A stretch of 64,000 nt of DNA from Streptomyces varsoviensis (GTDB lineage: Bacteria; Actinomycetota; Actinomycetes; Streptomycetales; Streptomycetaceae): assembly GCF_000718635.1 (NCBI RefSeq), contig NZ_JOBF01000003.1, positions 744,001-808,000 on the forward strand, read 5' to 3'. Positions 27,231 to 38,555 of this stretch are shown here, piece after piece. Under the pieces are notes generated by a model that saw nothing but the letters and a program-made list of their open reading frames with translations, did no database searches and was not told where the DNA came from. How positions within the stretch are numbered: position 1 is the first letter of the stretch; each line of letters opens with the position of its first letter. The position numbers were made by a program, and so were the translations under genes.

Positions 27231-29387
27231 ATGTTCGACACCGTCCTGGTGGCCAATCGCGGCGAGATCGCGGTCCGCGTCATCCGCACGCTGCGCGCCC
27301 AAGGCGTACGCTCGGTCGCCGTCTTCAGCGACGCGGACGCGGACGCCCGGCATGTGCGGGAGGCCGACACCGCCGTGCGGATCGGCCCGACGGCCGCCGC
27401 CGAGAGCTATCTGTCCATCGAGCGGCTGCTGGCGGCCGCCGCCCGCTCCGGCGCCCAGGCCGTCCACCCCGGCTACGGCTTCCTCGCCGAGAACGCCGCC
27501 TTCGCCCGCGCCTGCGCGGACGCGGGGCTCGTCTTCATCGGCCCGCCCGCCGACGCCATCGAGCTGATGGGCGACAAGATCCGCGCCAAGGAGACCGTGC
27601 GGGCGGCCGGCGTGCCCGTCGTCCCCGGCTCCTCGGGCAGCGGCCTCGACGACGCCGAACTGGCCGCCGCCGCCCGCGAGATCGGCATGCCCGTGCTGCT
27701 CAAGCCCTCCGCGGGCGGCGGCGGCAAGGGCATGCGCCTGGTCCGCGAGGAATCGGCGCTCGCCGAGGAGATCGCCGCCGCCCGGCGCGTCGCGCGCGGC
27801 GCCTTCGGCGACGACACGCTCCTGGTGGAGCGGTGGGTCGAGCGGCCCCGCCACATCGAGATCCAGGTCCTCGCGGACGGCCATGGCAACGTGGTCCACC
27901 TCGGCGAGCGCGAGTGCTCCCTCCAGCGCCGCCACCAGAAGATCATCGAGGAGGCGCCGTCCCCGCTGCTCGACGCGGCGACCCGTGCCGCCATGGGCGA
28001 GGCAGCGGCCTCGGCGGCCCGCTCCTGCGGCTATACGGGCGCGGGCACCGTCGAGTTCATCGTGCCGGGCGACGACCCCGCCACGTACTTCTTCATGGAG
28101 ATGAACACCCGCCTCCAGGTCGAGCACCCCGTCACGGAGCTGATCACCGGACTCGACCTGGTGGAGTGGCAGTTGCGGGTCGCCGCCGGCGAGCGGCTGC
28201 CCTTCGGACAGCGGGACATCTCCCTCACCGGGCACGCGGTGGAGGCCCGTATCTGCGCGGAGACCGCCCGTGCCGACGACGACCAGGTGAGTTTCCTGCC
28301 CTCGGCCGGTACGGTCCGCGCGCTGTCCGAACCCCGCCGGGACGACGTGCGCGTGGACTCCGGGCTCTCCCCCGGCACCGAGGTCGGCACGGCGTACGAC
28401 CCGATGCTCGCCAAGGTCATCGCGTACGGCCCCGACCGCCCCACGGCCCTGCGCCGGCTGCGCGCCGCCCTGGCCGATACGACGATCCTCGGCGTCGACA
28501 CGAACACCGGCTTCCTGCGCCGGCTCCTGGCCCACCCCGAGGTGGCCGCGGGCACGATGGACACCGGCCTCGTCGACCGCGACGCGCACACCCTGGTGCC
28601 ACGCGTCGTCCCCGTCGAGGTGTACGTGACGGCGGCACTGCTGCGTCAGGCGGCACTGCGGCCGGCGGAGGCCCCGTACGGAGCCGGGGGCGACGCCCCG
28701 CACCGGCACTCCGGCTGGACGGACCCGTTCTCCGTGCCGAACGGCTGGCGGCTCGGCGGCGAGGCCGCGTGGACCGTGCACCACCTCCGCGTTCCGGGCC
28801 ACGCCCCGGTGGCGGTCCGGGTCCGGGGCCTCACGGACGCGGCGGAGGCCCTGATCGACGCGCCCGGAGGGGAGGGCGCTGTCGGAGCCGGGGCCTCCGA
28901 GGTCGAAGCCGTCGAGACCGGAGCCGGGGCCGTCGTCGCCGCGAGGCTGACCGCCCGGGACGGCGAGTCCGCTGGGCGGGGCGGGGCGGGGGCGCAGGGG
29001 GCCGGAGGCCGTCGCGTGACGGTGGAGTTCGCCGGCGTCACCCATGCCTTCACCCACGCGCCCAGCCCGGAGGGCGTCTGGCTGGGGCGGGACGGGGACG
29101 CCTGGCACGTACAGGACCACGACCCCGTCGAGGCCCGCGGCGCCGCGGCGGGCGCGCACGCCGGGGCGCTCACCGCGCCGATGCCGGGCACGGTGACGGT
29201 CGTCAAGGCCGCCGTGGGCGACGAAGTGGCCGCAGGGCAGAGCCTGTTGGTGGTGGAGGCGATGAAGATGGAGCACGTGATCGCCGCCCCGCACGACGGG
29301 ACCGTCACGGAGCTGGAGGTGACGGCGGGCAGCACGGTCGCCATGGACCAGGTGCTCGCCGTCGTGACACCGCGGGAGGAATCATGA
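27231..29387 (+). CDS. Methylcrotonyl-CoA-type carboxylase, biotin carboxylase/biotin carrier (alpha) subunit
   Basis: A 718-residue protein. Residues 1-450 are the biotin carboxylase ([19 protein letters not shown]-grasp loop [37 protein letters not shown]). A variable Ala/Gly-rich middle follows, and the C-terminus is a biotinyl domain with the attachment lysine in [11 protein letters not shown]. It carboxylates its own biotin using ATP and bicarbonate. ATG 27231 is chosen over 27225 because the GGGGGG ribosome site directly abuts the earlier codon. It lies 13 bp after the beta subunit gene, and its TGA overlaps the ATG of the lyase gene. Confidence 0.9.
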   Translation: MFDTVLVANRGEIAVRVIRTLRAQGVRSVAVFSDADADARHVREADTAVRIGPTAAAESYLSIERLLAAAARSGAQAVHPGYGFLAENAAFARACADAGLVFIGPPADAIELMGDKIRAKETVRAAGVPVVPGSSGSGLDDAELAAAAREIGMPVLLKPSAGGGGKGMRLVREESALAEEIAAARRVARGAFGDDTLLVERWVERPRHIEIQVLADGHGNVVHLGERECSLQRRHQKIIEEAPSPLLDAATRAAMGEAAASAARSCGYTGAGTVEFIVPGDDPATYFFMEMNTRLQVEHPVTELITGLDLVEWQLRVAAGERLPFGQRDISLTGHAVEARICAETARADDDQVSFLPSAGTVRALSEPRRDDVRVDSGLSPGTEVGTAYDPMLAKVIAYGPDRPTALRRLRAALADTTILGVDTNTGFLRRLLAHPEVAAGTMDTGLVDRDAHTLVPRVVPVEVYVTAALLRQAALRPAEAPYGAGGDAPHRHSGWTDPFSVPNGWRLGGEAAWTVHHLRVPGHAPVAVRVRGLTDAAEALIDAPGGEGAVGAGASEVEAVETGAGAVVAARLTARDGESAGRGGAGAQGAGGRRVTVEFAGVTHAFTHAPSPEGVWLGRDGDAWHVQDHDPVEARGAAAGAHAGALTAPMPGTVTVVKAAVGDEVAAGQSLLVVEAMKMEHVIAAPHDGTVTELEVTAGSTVAMDQVLAVVTPREES

Positions 29388-30385
29388 CCGAACAGCCGCC
29401 CACCGGGCTGCCGATGACCGTGCCGGCCGACGGCCTGCCCGCCCGCGTCCGCATCCACGAGGTGGGCCCCAGGGACGGGCTCCAGAACGAGCGGGCGGTG
29501 GTGCCCGTCGAGGTGAAGGCGGACTTCATCCGCAGGCTCGCCGCGGCGGGGCTGACGACGATCGAGGCGACGAGCTTCGTGCACCCCAAGTGGGTTCCCC
29601 AACTCGCCGACGCCGAGCGGCTGATGGAGCTGCTGAGGGACCCGATCACGGAGGGCCCCGGGGCCCTCACCAACCCGGCGGCCCCGCTCGCCCCGGACGT
29701 CCGGCTCCCGGTCCTCGTGCCGAACGAGCGCGGCCTGGACCGCGCCCTGGCGCTCGGCGTGCGGGAGGTCGCGGTCTTCGGGAGCGCGACGGAGTCCTTC
29801 GCCAAGGCGAACCTCAACCGCACGGTGGACGAGTCGCTGGCCATGTTCGCGCCCGTCGTGGCCAAGGCCAAGGCGGAGGGCCTGCGGGTCCGCGGCTACC
29901 TCTCCATGTGTTTCGGCGACCCTTGGGAGGGCCCGGTCCCCGTCGACCAGGTGGTGCGCGTCAGCCGCGCCCTCCTCGGCCTCGGCTGCGACGAGCTGAG
30001 CCTCGGCGACACGATCGGCGTGGCCACGCCCGGCCATGTCACCGCGCTGCTGGCCGCCCTCGCCGGGGCCGGGGTGGGGGCGGACCGGCTGGCCGTGCAC
30101 TTCCACGACACGTACGGCCAGGCCCTCGCCAATACCTACGCCGCGCTGCGGCACGGCATCGCCGTCGTCGACGCCTCCGCGGGCGGCCTCGGCGGCTGCC
30201 CGTACGCGAAGAGCGCGACGGGCAACCTCGCCACCGAAGACCTCGTGTGGATGCTCGACGGCCTCGGCATCGAAACCGGAGTCGATCTCGGCCTGCTCAC
30301 CGCCACCAGCGTGTGGATGGCCGCCCACCTGGGACGCCCCAGCCCGTCCCGCACCGTCCGCGCCCTCTCCCACAAGGAGCAGTGA
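29384..30385 (+). CDS. Hydroxymethylglutaryl-CoA lyase
   Basis: A 333-residue TIM-barrel lyase that splits HMG-CoA into acetoacetate and acetyl-CoA, the last step of leucine catabolism. Signature elements are [12 protein letters not shown] with the catalytic Arg, [28 protein letters not shown] with metal-binding His residues, and the flexible loop [15 protein letters not shown] with the active-site Cys. The ATG overlaps the stop of the carboxylase alpha gene (ATGA) and has GGGAGGA upstream. The N-terminal 15 residues are a variable extension. Confidence 0.92.
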   Translation: MTEQPPTGLPMTVPADGLPARVRIHEVGPRDGLQNERAVVPVEVKADFIRRLAAAGLTTIEATSFVHPKWVPQLADAERLMELLRDPITEGPGALTNPAAPLAPDVRLPVLVPNERGLDRALALGVREVAVFGSATESFAKANLNRTVDESLAMFAPVVAKAKAEGLRVRGYLSMCFGDPWEGPVPVDQVVRVSRALLGLGCDELSLGDTIGVATPGHVTALLAALAGAGVGADRLAVHFHDTYGQALANTYAALRHGIAVVDASAGGLGGCPYAKSATGNLATEDLVWMLDGLGIETGVDLGLLTATSVWMAAHLGRPSPSRTVRALSHKEQ

Positions 30386-30390
30386 AAACG

Positions 30391-31560
30391 ATGTCGATCG
30401 ATCACCGGCTCAGCTCCGAACACGAAGAACTCCGCCGCACGGTGGAGGCGTTCGCCCATGATGTCGTCGCGCCGAAGATCGGCGACTTCTACGAGCGGCA
30501 CGAGTTCCCGTACGAGATCGTCCGCGAGATGGGGCGCATGGGGCTGTTCGGGCTGCCGTTCCCCGAGGAGTACGGCGGCATGGGCGGCGACTACCTCGCC
30601 CTCGGCATCGCCCTCGAAGAGCTGGCCCGCGTCGACTCCTCCGTGGCGATCACCCTGGAGGCGGGCGTCTCCCTGGGCGCGATGCCGATCCACCGCTTCG
30701 GCACGGAGGAGCAGAAGCGGGAGTGGCTGCCCCGGCTGTGCTCGGGCGAGATGCTGGGCGCGTTCGGCCTGACGGAGCCGGAGTGCGGCTCCGACGCGAG
30801 CGGCACCCGCACCACCGCCCGGCTCGACGATGCCGCGGACGAATGGGTGATCAACGGCACCAAGTGCTTCATCACCAACTCCGGCACGGACATCACCGGC
30901 CTGGTCACGGTCACCGCTGTCACGGGCCGCAAGGAGGACGGCCGGCCGCGGATCTCCACGATCATCGTGCCGTCCGGCACCCCCGGCTTCACGGTCGCGC
31001 CCGCGTACTCCAAGGTCGGGTGGAACGCGTCGGACACCCGTGAGCTGTCCTTCTCCGACGTCCGCGTCCCGGCGGCCAACCTGCTGGGCGAGGAGGGGCG
31101 GGGGTACGCGCAGTTCCTGCGCATCCTCGACGAGGGCCGGATCGCGATCTCGGCGCTGGCCACGGGGCTGGCCCAGGGCTGTGTGGACGAGTCGGTGAAG
31201 TACGCCGGCACGCGGCAGGCGTTCGGGAAGCCGATCGGGGCGAACCAGGCCATCCAGTTCAAGATCGCGGACATGGACATGCGGGCCCACACCGCCCGTA
31301 TCGCCTGGCGCGACGCCGCCTCCCGGCTGCTGCACGGCGAGCCGTTCAAGAAGGAGGCGGCGCTCGCGAAGCTCTACTCCTCGGAGATCGCCGTGACGAA
31401 CGCGCGCGAGGCCACGCAGATCCACGGCGGGTACGGCTTCATGAACGAGTACCCGGTGGCCCGCATGTGGCGCGACTCCAAGATCCTGGAGATCGGCGAG
31501 GGCACCAGCGAGGTCCAGCGCATGCTGATCGCGAGGGAGTTGGGCCTGGCGGCCGGCTGA
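30391..31560 (+). CDS. Acyl-CoA dehydrogenase (short/branched-chain type)
   Basis: A 389-residue FAD-dependent acyl-CoA dehydrogenase ending the leucine-type operon, 5 bp after the lyase stop. It carries FGLTEPECGSDASGTRTTA, NGTKCFITNSG and QIHGGYGFMNEYP. The catalytic base is the C-terminal type, Glu370 in EIGEGTSEVQR, unlike the divergent dehydrogenase at 23423. In this setting isovaleryl-CoA or 2-methylbutyryl-CoA is the likely substrate. AGGAG lies 11 bases before ATG 30391. No methylglutaconyl-CoA hydratase gene is present, so that step must be encoded elsewhere. Confidence 0.9.
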   Translation: MSIDHRLSSEHEELRRTVEAFAHDVVAPKIGDFYERHEFPYEIVREMGRMGLFGLPFPEEYGGMGGDYLALGIALEELARVDSSVAITLEAGVSLGAMPIHRFGTEEQKREWLPRLCSGEMLGAFGLTEPECGSDASGTRTTARLDDAADEWVINGTKCFITNSGTDITGLVTVTAVTGRKEDGRPRISTIIVPSGTPGFTVAPAYSKVGWNASDTRELSFSDVRVPAANLLGEEGRGYAQFLRILDEGRIAISALATGLAQGCVDESVKYAGTRQAFGKPIGANQAIQFKIADMDMRAHTARIAWRDAASRLLHGEPFKKEAALAKLYSSEIAVTNAREATQIHGGYGFMNEYPVARMWRDSKILEIGEGTSEVQRMLIARELGLAAG

Positions 31561-31713
31561 CGCGGCGCGCCGGGCGGGCGCCACACCAGCCCGCCCACCC
31601 GGCCTCAGCCCCCGTCACCCGCGTCCGATTCCGTGCCTCGGCACCCGGCGTCCGGAGGGCGGGTCAGCACCCGGCTCCGGCGCCCGAAGGGCGGGAAGCC
31701 ACCGCTCAGGGCC

Positions 31714-33483
31714 TCACCCCGCCGACGGCCAGTCCACCTGAGGGGAGCGGTAGTACTCATAGCCCAGCGCGTCCCAGCGCTCCGCCTGCGCGGCCAGTCG
31801 CACGCGGTAGGTGTCCCAGTCGTGCGTGCTCGCCGGTGACCAGCCGAGTTCCGCGATGCCCGGCAGCCGGGGGAAGGCCATGAAGTCGAGTTGCTGGGTG
31901 GTGGCGAGGGTCTCGGTCCACAGCGCCGCCTCGACGCCGAGGACCGACGATTCCGGCACGCCCGCGAGGTAGGCGCCCGGGTCCCAGTCGTAGGCCCGTT
32001 TCACCTCGACGAGCCCGGCCCAGTGCAGGCCCAGCGGGGTGTCCTTGGTGTACTTCATGTCGAGGAAGGACCGGTCGGCGGGCGACAGGATCACGCCGGT
32101 GCCTTTCTTCGCGGCCTCGGCCACCTGGGCCCGCTCGGCGGGAGGCGTCTTGTCGTAGCCCCAGTACTGGGCGACCGCGCCCTTGACCGGGTGCGCGCCG
32201 GTGAGCTGGTGCCAGCCGATCACGGTCTTCCCGTACTTGGCGACGATCGGCTGCGCCTTGTCCATGATCGTCACGTAGTCCTCGTGGTTCGTGGAGTACG
32301 CCTCGTCGCCGCCGATGTGCAGATACGGGCCGGGCGTCATGGCCGCGAGCTCGCGGAAGACGTCGTCCAGGAAGTCGTACGTGATCTGCTTGCCCGCGCA
32401 CAGCGTGCTGAAGCCGACCTCGGTGCCGGTGTAGAGCGGGGGCGCGACGCCGTCGCAGTTGAGCCGCGCGTACGAGGCGAGCGCCGCGTTGGTGTGGCTG
32501 GGCAGGTCGATCTCGGGAATGACGGTCAGATAGCGGCTCCGCGCGTAGCGGATGATCTCCTGGTAGTCGGCCTTGGTGTAGTAGCCGCCCGGTCCGCCGC
32601 CGACCTGGGTGCTGCCGCCGTACGTGGCCAGCCGGGGCCAGGAGTCGATGGCGATGCGCCACCCCTGGTCCTCGGAGAGGTGCAGATGCAACTTGTTGAT
32701 CTTGTAGAGCGCCAGTTGGTCGATGTAGCGCTTGACCTGGTCGACAGGGAAGAAGTGGCGGCCGACGTCGAGCATCCCGCCGCGGTAGCCGTAGCGCGGC
32801 ACATCGACGATGGTGCCCCCGGCGATCCGCCACGGCCCGTCCTGACGGGCGCGCTTCTCGATGTCTGCGGGCAGGAGCTGCCGGAGGGTCTGCACACCGT
32901 GGAAGAGGCCGGCCGCCGTGCGGGCGGTGATGGTCACGGAGCGGTGGGTGACCGAGAGCCGGTACCCCTCCGCGCCGAGCCCGCGCGCCCCCGCGCCCTC
33001 ACCGCTCCCGGCGGCCTCACCGCTCGCGTCTCCCCCACCGCTCACACCGCTCCCGCCAGGCGCTCCGGCCTCATCGCCCCCGTCTTCGGTGAGCACCAGC
33101 CGGATGCCGTCGTCGCCGCCGCGCGTCGTGACGGGCAGCGGATACCCGGTGGCGGGCCGCAGCAGCTCCGCGAGGTAGTCGCCCACCCGCTGGGCCTCGC
33201 GCGAGCCGGCGGGCACGCGCACGCGGGTCCCCGGGTCGAGCGCGTACGGGCGTCCATGAGCCCGTACGGACGCGGGAGCGGGGATGACGCGGTCGAGCGG
33301 GATCGCCGTGGGCGTACGGCCGGGGGGCTCGGCGGGCGTCGTACGGCCCGGGGGCTCGGCGGCGGACCCGCTGCCGGCCGCCATGGCGGTGGCGGTGACG
33401 AGCAGCAGCAGGGAGCAGAGCAGCCGGGACAAGGGGCCGGCGGGGCGTGCGGGGCGGGGTTGGTGCCGGGCGCTGCGTCTCAC
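31714..33483 (-). CDS. Secreted GH20 beta-N-acetylhexosaminidase
   Basis: A 589-residue exported enzyme that removes terminal N-acetylglucosamine from chitin oligomers. A signal peptide (LLCSLLLLVTATAMAAG) is followed by an N-terminal GH20b domain, interrupted by a Gly/Ala/Ser-rich insert at about residues 125-165. The catalytic TIM barrel has HLHLSEDQGWRI, IPEIDLPSHTNA, the acid pair Asp393-Glu394 in HIGGDEAYS, and FPRLPGIAELGWS. GTG 33483 has AAGGGA 6 bases upstream. From memory this is the SCO2786 position; the desferrioxamine cluster that should separate it from the dehydrogenase gene is missing. Confidence 0.92.
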   Translation of the reverse strand: MRRSARHQPRPARPAGPLSRLLCSLLLLVTATAMAAGSGSAAEPPGRTTPAEPPGRTPTAIPLDRVIPAPASVRAHGRPYALDPGTRVRVPAGSREAQRVGDYLAELLRPATGYPLPVTTRGGDDGIRLVLTEDGGDEAGAPGGSGVSGGGDASGEAAGSGEGAGARGLGAEGYRLSVTHRSVTITARTAAGLFHGVQTLRQLLPADIEKRARQDGPWRIAGGTIVDVPRYGYRGGMLDVGRHFFPVDQVKRYIDQLALYKINKLHLHLSEDQGWRIAIDSWPRLATYGGSTQVGGGPGGYYTKADYQEIIRYARSRYLTVIPEIDLPSHTNAALASYARLNCDGVAPPLYTGTEVGFSTLCAGKQITYDFLDDVFRELAAMTPGPYLHIGGDEAYSTNHEDYVTIMDKAQPIVAKYGKTVIGWHQLTGAHPVKGAVAQYWGYDKTPPAERAQVAEAAKKGTGVILSPADRSFLDMKYTKDTPLGLHWAGLVEVKRAYDWDPGAYLAGVPESSVLGVEAALWTETLATTQQLDFMAFPRLPGIAELGWSPASTHDWDTYRVRLAAQAERWDALGYEYYRSPQVDWPSAG

Positions 33484-33609
33484 AGGGAATCCCTTCGCGG
33501 GCTGTGTACGGGAAGTGGCGCGCACGAACGTCCACTTGGGTATCAACTGCCCCCCGAGCGGTCAAGACGGTGCCCGCGTCGGTCGCTTTCGCCTGAAAGA
33601 ATTCATTCC

Positions 33610-34590
33610 ATGGCGGAGATCATGCAGAAAGACGGCGTGTGGACGTTCGACGGCGAGACGGTGCGCATCGTGCCGGGCCGTGAGCGCGGGGTGCACCTCA
33701 TGCGCCAGACGCTGGGCGAGGTGGCGGTGCCGCTCGCCGCGGTGGCGGGGGTCGCCTTCGAAGCCGGGCGCAAGGGCGGGCGGCTGCGGTTGCGGCTGCG
33801 TGAGGGCGCCGACCCGTTGCTTCAGGTCACCCGGGGGCAGCTCCCGGACGCGGCCGATCCGTACCAGCTCTCGGTGGAGTCGGACCGCGCCGGCGTGGCG
33901 GAGTACTTCGTCGCCGAGGTGCGCAACGCGCTCCTGCTGGAGGGGATCGGCGCCGGTCCGTGCGACCGCTATCTGCTGCCGGGCCCCGCCGTGCCCTTGT
34001 CGGTGGGGGCCGGTGACGGCGTCGCCGCCTTCGACGGCGAGAACGTGCGCCTGGAGTGGAACTGGAAGACGGAGGATGCCAAGAAGTCCGCGGGGACGCG
34101 TGTGTTCTCCGTGTCGGATGTGATGTCGGTGGCGTGGCAGCCGTCCGCGGGGCTGGAGAACGGTTACCTCCGCTTCGTCCTGGCGAACGCGTCGACCCAG
34201 GCGCCGCCGAAGTACGACCCGTACGCCGTCGAGCTGTACGGCTTCAAGAAGGACCCCCTGATGGCGTTGATCGCGGCGGCCGTGACGGCCCGTATGCCGC
34301 ATCCCTCCGGCGCCGACCAGACGCCCGTCGCACTGGCCAAGCCCACCGGGGGCGCGCCCGCGGGCGAGATCGGCGGGGGCGGTGGCGCGGGCGGAGGTGC
34401 CATGGGCGGCGGCGGACAGCCGGGCGGCGGTGCGGGTGCCCGTGCTGGTGCCGCTGCCGATGCCGGTGCCGGGAATGATCACGACACGCTGCTGCGCAGA
34501 CTCCGTGAGCTGGGGGAACTGCATCGGGAGGGGATACTGACGGCCGAGGAGTTCGCGGCGGCGAAGCAGGCTGTGCTGAAGCGCTTCTGA
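33610..34590 (+). CDS. DUF4429 domain protein with C-terminal SHOCT motif
   Basis: A 326-residue protein with two tandem DUF4429 domains: residues about 1-115 (DGVWTFDGETVRIVPG) and about 130-235 (GVAAFDGENVRLEW). They look like duplicated PH-like folds that recur in Streptomyces. A Gly/Ala-rich linker (about 250-285) leads to a SHOCT motif at the end (LRELGELHREGILTAEEFAA), a short helix pair found on proteins that oligomerise or bind membranes. ATG 33610 gives the family N-terminus; ATG 33622 after GCGGAG is possible. Followed by a strong terminator. Biochemical role unknown. Confidence 0.8.
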   Translation: MAEIMQKDGVWTFDGETVRIVPGRERGVHLMRQTLGEVAVPLAAVAGVAFEAGRKGGRLRLRLREGADPLLQVTRGQLPDAADPYQLSVESDRAGVAEYFVAEVRNALLLEGIGAGPCDRYLLPGPAVPLSVGAGDGVAAFDGENVRLEWNWKTEDAKKSAGTRVFSVSDVMSVAWQPSAGLENGYLRFVLANASTQAPPKYDPYAVELYGFKKDPLMALIAAAVTARMPHPSGADQTPVALAKPTGGAPAGEIGGGGGAGGGAMGGGGQPGGGAGARAGAAADAGAGNDHDTLLRRLRELGELHREGILTAEEFAAAKQAVLKRF

Positions 34591-34611
34591 AGCTCGCCTC
34601 TTGCACTTCAC

Positions 34612-34645
34612 CAAGAATCCTGCCCGATATCGGGCAGGATTCTTG
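34612..34645 (+). terminator. 34-bp perfect palindrome terminator
   Basis: The arms beginning CAAGAATCCTGCCCGAT and ending ATCGGGCAGGATTCTTG form a perfect inverted repeat 22 bp after the DUF4429 stop, by far the cleanest hairpin in this part. A short T-rich tail follows. Confidence 0.8.
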
Positions 34646-34671
34646 CGATTGGCGTCGCGAATCATCAGTAT
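34643..34671 (+). promoter_or_regulatory. Promoter for a leaderless small gene
   Basis: TTGCGA (34643-34648), overlapping the terminator stem end, and CAGTAT (34666-34671) are spaced by 17 bp. Transcription would begin at about 34678, exactly the GTG of the 91-residue protein, so the message is probably leaderless. Confidence 0.5.
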
Positions 34672-34677
34672 CAACGG

Positions 34678-34953
34678 GTGCTCGAACGCCGTACGTCCCA
34701 TGACGATCTAGTCGACCACCTGGTGCGCAGCACCCCGCTGCAGCGCGGCGAGGCCGCCCGGGTGGTGCTGGACGTACTCGCGTACTTCGACGAGACGGCC
34801 GAGGAATTCGTTCGCCGCCGCCACCGGGAACTGCAGTCCGGCGGGCTGACCAACCCGGACATCTTCGAGCGGATCGCGGCCGAGCTGCCGCACCGCGCGG
34901 TGGCGCCGCCCGAACTCTCGCTGCGGCAGCTCCGCCGCATCGTCTACGGCTGA
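34678..34953 (+). CDS. Small conserved helical protein, unknown function
   Basis: A 91-residue soluble protein predicted to be all helix, with charged segments (DDLVDHLVRSTPLQRGEAARVV, FVRRRHRELQ). I know it only as a small conserved Streptomyces protein found before glmS. No motif for catalysis or metal binding is visible. The GTG start coincides with the predicted transcription start. The glmS gene begins 92 bp downstream. Confidence 0.7.
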   Translation: MLERRTSHDDLVDHLVRSTPLQRGEAARVVLDVLAYFDETAEEFVRRRHRELQSGGLTNPDIFERIAAELPHRAVAPPELSLRQLRRIVYG

Positions 34954-35045
34954 GCCGCCCGCCGGGCCCCGACCGCACCGTCGCGCGGCCCGGCCGGCAG
35001 CGGCTCGGCACTCACGACCACCGACCCTGGGAGGGCCAGAACACT

Positions 35046-36865
<1,820 letters not shown>

Positions 36866-36866
<1 letters not shown>

Positions 36867-36958
36867 CCGCTGTCCAGCGTGGGGCGGCGGGCGAGAGCCG
36901 CTGCCCAGCGGGGGCGGCACGGGCGAGAGCCGCTGCCTGTCATGGGACGGCGCGAGCG
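36866..36958. repeat. 31/32-bp direct repeats at the glmS 3' end
   Basis: Units starting with GCCGCTG at 36866, 36897 and 36929 share CAGCGGGGGCGGC and GGGCGAGA; the third is degenerate. The first copy begins within the glmS stop codon. Confidence 0.65.
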
Positions 36959-37053
36959 AGCGTCGTTGCCGACCCCTATCGGCGCGGACACGAACCGCCT
37001 CTACGGGGCGGGGACGAGAGCGGGCCGGCCACGGGGGTGCCGGTCGGGGGCTA

Positions 37054-37087
37054 CCCCTCCGCGCGTGCCACCACGCGCGCGGAGGGG
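37054..37087. terminator. GC-rich hairpin downstream of glmS
   Basis: CCCCTCCGCGCG (37054-37065) pairs with CGCGCGGAGGGG (37076-37087) over a short loop, giving a 12-bp stem about 190 bp after glmS. It could end transcription or shield an mRNA 3' end. Confidence 0.45.
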
Positions 37088-37430
37088 CCGCCTCCCCTGC
37101 GCCGATGCCGCCCTCGCACCGGCGACTGCCGCCCCGGGAACCGTCACCTCCCGGTCGGCGGCACGCTGTGTTCGGGGTCTACCCCCTGGCCGAGCGCAAT
37201 CCACCCCTACGCATGGGTAGATTTATCGACTGTTTGAGGCGGACCGAAGTCAACTCGACCGATAACCGCCGTCGTTTCTTGTGGCCGGGTCGTGTACAAG
37301 GTAGTGGGGCCCGCCGTCGCACGCGGGCGCACGCCGAGGCGGCTCGCCCGCCCTGCGCGCCGCCCCTATGCGACGTGAGCAGGCCGTCGGGGGTCGGACG
37401 CGGGCCGTACGAGCAGGTGACGGCCCACCA

Positions 37431-37500
37431 TTCCGTACGGGACCACCTTTCCGTACAGGGGCGCCGTTTCGTACGGGGCCGCCGTTCCGTACGGCGCGCG
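37431..37500. repeat. 18-bp tandem array (4 copies)
   Basis: Four units with the core TTCCGTACGGG are spaced exactly 18 bp apart; the CGTAC cores start at 37434, 37452, 37470 and 37488. Confidence 0.75.
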
Positions 37501-37560
37501 AGCCCGCAGCGGAGACGGCGATCCGGAGCCGACCGCGGAAGTGGTGGACTGGGCAATCAC

Positions 37561-37615
37561 CCGCATGAAGACGCCGGTCCGTAGGAAGACGCCCGCCTGT
37601 ATGAAGACGCCCGTA
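37561..37615. repeat. 18-bp tandem array (3 copies)
   Basis: GTATGAAGACGCC-type units recur at 18-bp spacing (GAAGAC at 37567, 37585 and 37603), a different unit from the neighbouring array but with the same period. Confidence 0.7.
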
Positions 37616-37688
37616 CGAGTCACCAAGTACGGGCCAGGGGCGGGGCAGAGGCGCGGGCGAGGCGGGGCCGGGGCAGGCCCGGAGCGGG

Positions 37689-38207
37689 TCAGGGGATGAC
37701 GACCACGGGGCGCTGGGCCCGCCGCGCGAGGCGGCCGGCGACCGAGCCGAAGATGCGGCCGACCAGGCCGTGCGTGGAGCCGACGACGATGGCGTCCGCC
37801 GAGTACTCGCGGCCGACTTCCTCCAGCTCGTGGCAGATGTCGCCGCCGCGCTCGACAAGGATCCAGGGCACCTCGGAGAGGTAGTCCGCGCAGGCGAGTT
37901 CGAGGCCGAGCACCTCGGTCCGGTGGTCGGGCACGTCGACGAAGACGGGGGGCTCGCAGCCCGCCCAGACGGTCGTCGGCAGCCGGTTCGCCACATGCAC
38001 GATGATCAGGCCGGAGCCCGAGCGGACCGCCATGCCGATTGCGTACGCAAGCGCTCGCTCACTCGACATCGATCCGTCGAAGCCGACGACGACGCCGTGC
38101 CGAAACGCCGGATCGCAGGAGTGACGTGTTTCTTCCGCCGCTTCGGGGGCCGCCTGATCGGCAACCCTCTTGCGGTCCGCGGGTTCGGGGAATTCGTGAC
38201 CGGCCAT
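37689..38207 (-). CDS. Universal stress protein family
   Basis: A 172-residue single-domain UspA-family protein. Its first 35 residues are a charged extension. The Rossmann-like fold then begins with HGVVVGFDGSMSSERALAYA and closes with ADAIVVGSTHGLVGRIFGSVAGRLARR then PVVVIP. The glycine loop (GSTHGLVGRIFGS) is shorter than the usual ATP-binding GxxG(9)GS motif, so nucleotide binding is uncertain. The ribosome site before ATG 38207 is weak. It is divergent from the small membrane protein upstream of adpA. Role in stress response is inferred from the family only. Confidence 0.85.
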   Translation of the reverse strand: MAGHEFPEPADRKRVADQAAPEAAEETRHSCDPAFRHGVVVGFDGSMSSERALAYAIGMAVRSGSGLIIVHVANRLPTTVWAGCEPPVFVDVPDHRTEVLGLELACADYLSEVPWILVERGGDICHELEEVGREYSADAIVVGSTHGLVGRIFGSVAGRLARRAQRPVVVIP

Positions 38208-38555
38208 CGATGTCTCGGCGAAGGAAATCCTCTTGCGGAGGGATCAGCGGTGGGGTTCGGCGGTGGGCTGGTTGGAGTTGTCGTCGGACAGCGAACCACG
38301 GGCGGATCATGGTGCACGAAATCCGTCCGGGATTCATCTTTCCAAGTCCTTACCCACCAGGGTACGGCGACACTCGCCTCCTGCCCAGAGGCCGCCCCAT
38401 GGGACGAACCGCCCGGAGGCGGGTTCCGAGGAGCATGCACGAGGGCGGCTCGTAGCGCAATGCCTTGGGGGTCGCCCTGACGCGCGCGGCGCAGTGACCC
38501 GGCGGCCGGGACCGCGTTGTAGTAGCGCCGACCGCCGCCAGTAGGGAGCTCTCCA
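38208..38555. other. Intergenic region between Usp and membrane-protein genes
   Basis: 348 bp between divergent starts. It should contain both promoters, but no clear -35/-10 pair or operator was recognised. Confidence 0.4.

Larger units (their letters stand above)
36867..37688. other. Long gene-free region after glmS, rich in short repeats
   Basis: About 820 bp with no gene that survives inspection. It holds the 31-bp array at 36866-36958, a strong GC hairpin at 37054-37087, and two sets of 18-bp tandem repeats at 37431-37500 and 37561-37615. A short AT-richer patch occurs near 37215. Confidence 0.55.

Noticed and set aside
31561..33609. DasR-type dre site or iron box near the hexosaminidase gene
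   Set aside because: Both would be expected at this locus in other species, but no sequence close enough to either consensus was seen in the intergenic DNA.
37431..37615. Possible CRISPR array in the post-glmS region
   Set aside because: Units are contiguous 18-bp tandem copies with no unique spacers and no cas genes; it is a minisatellite.
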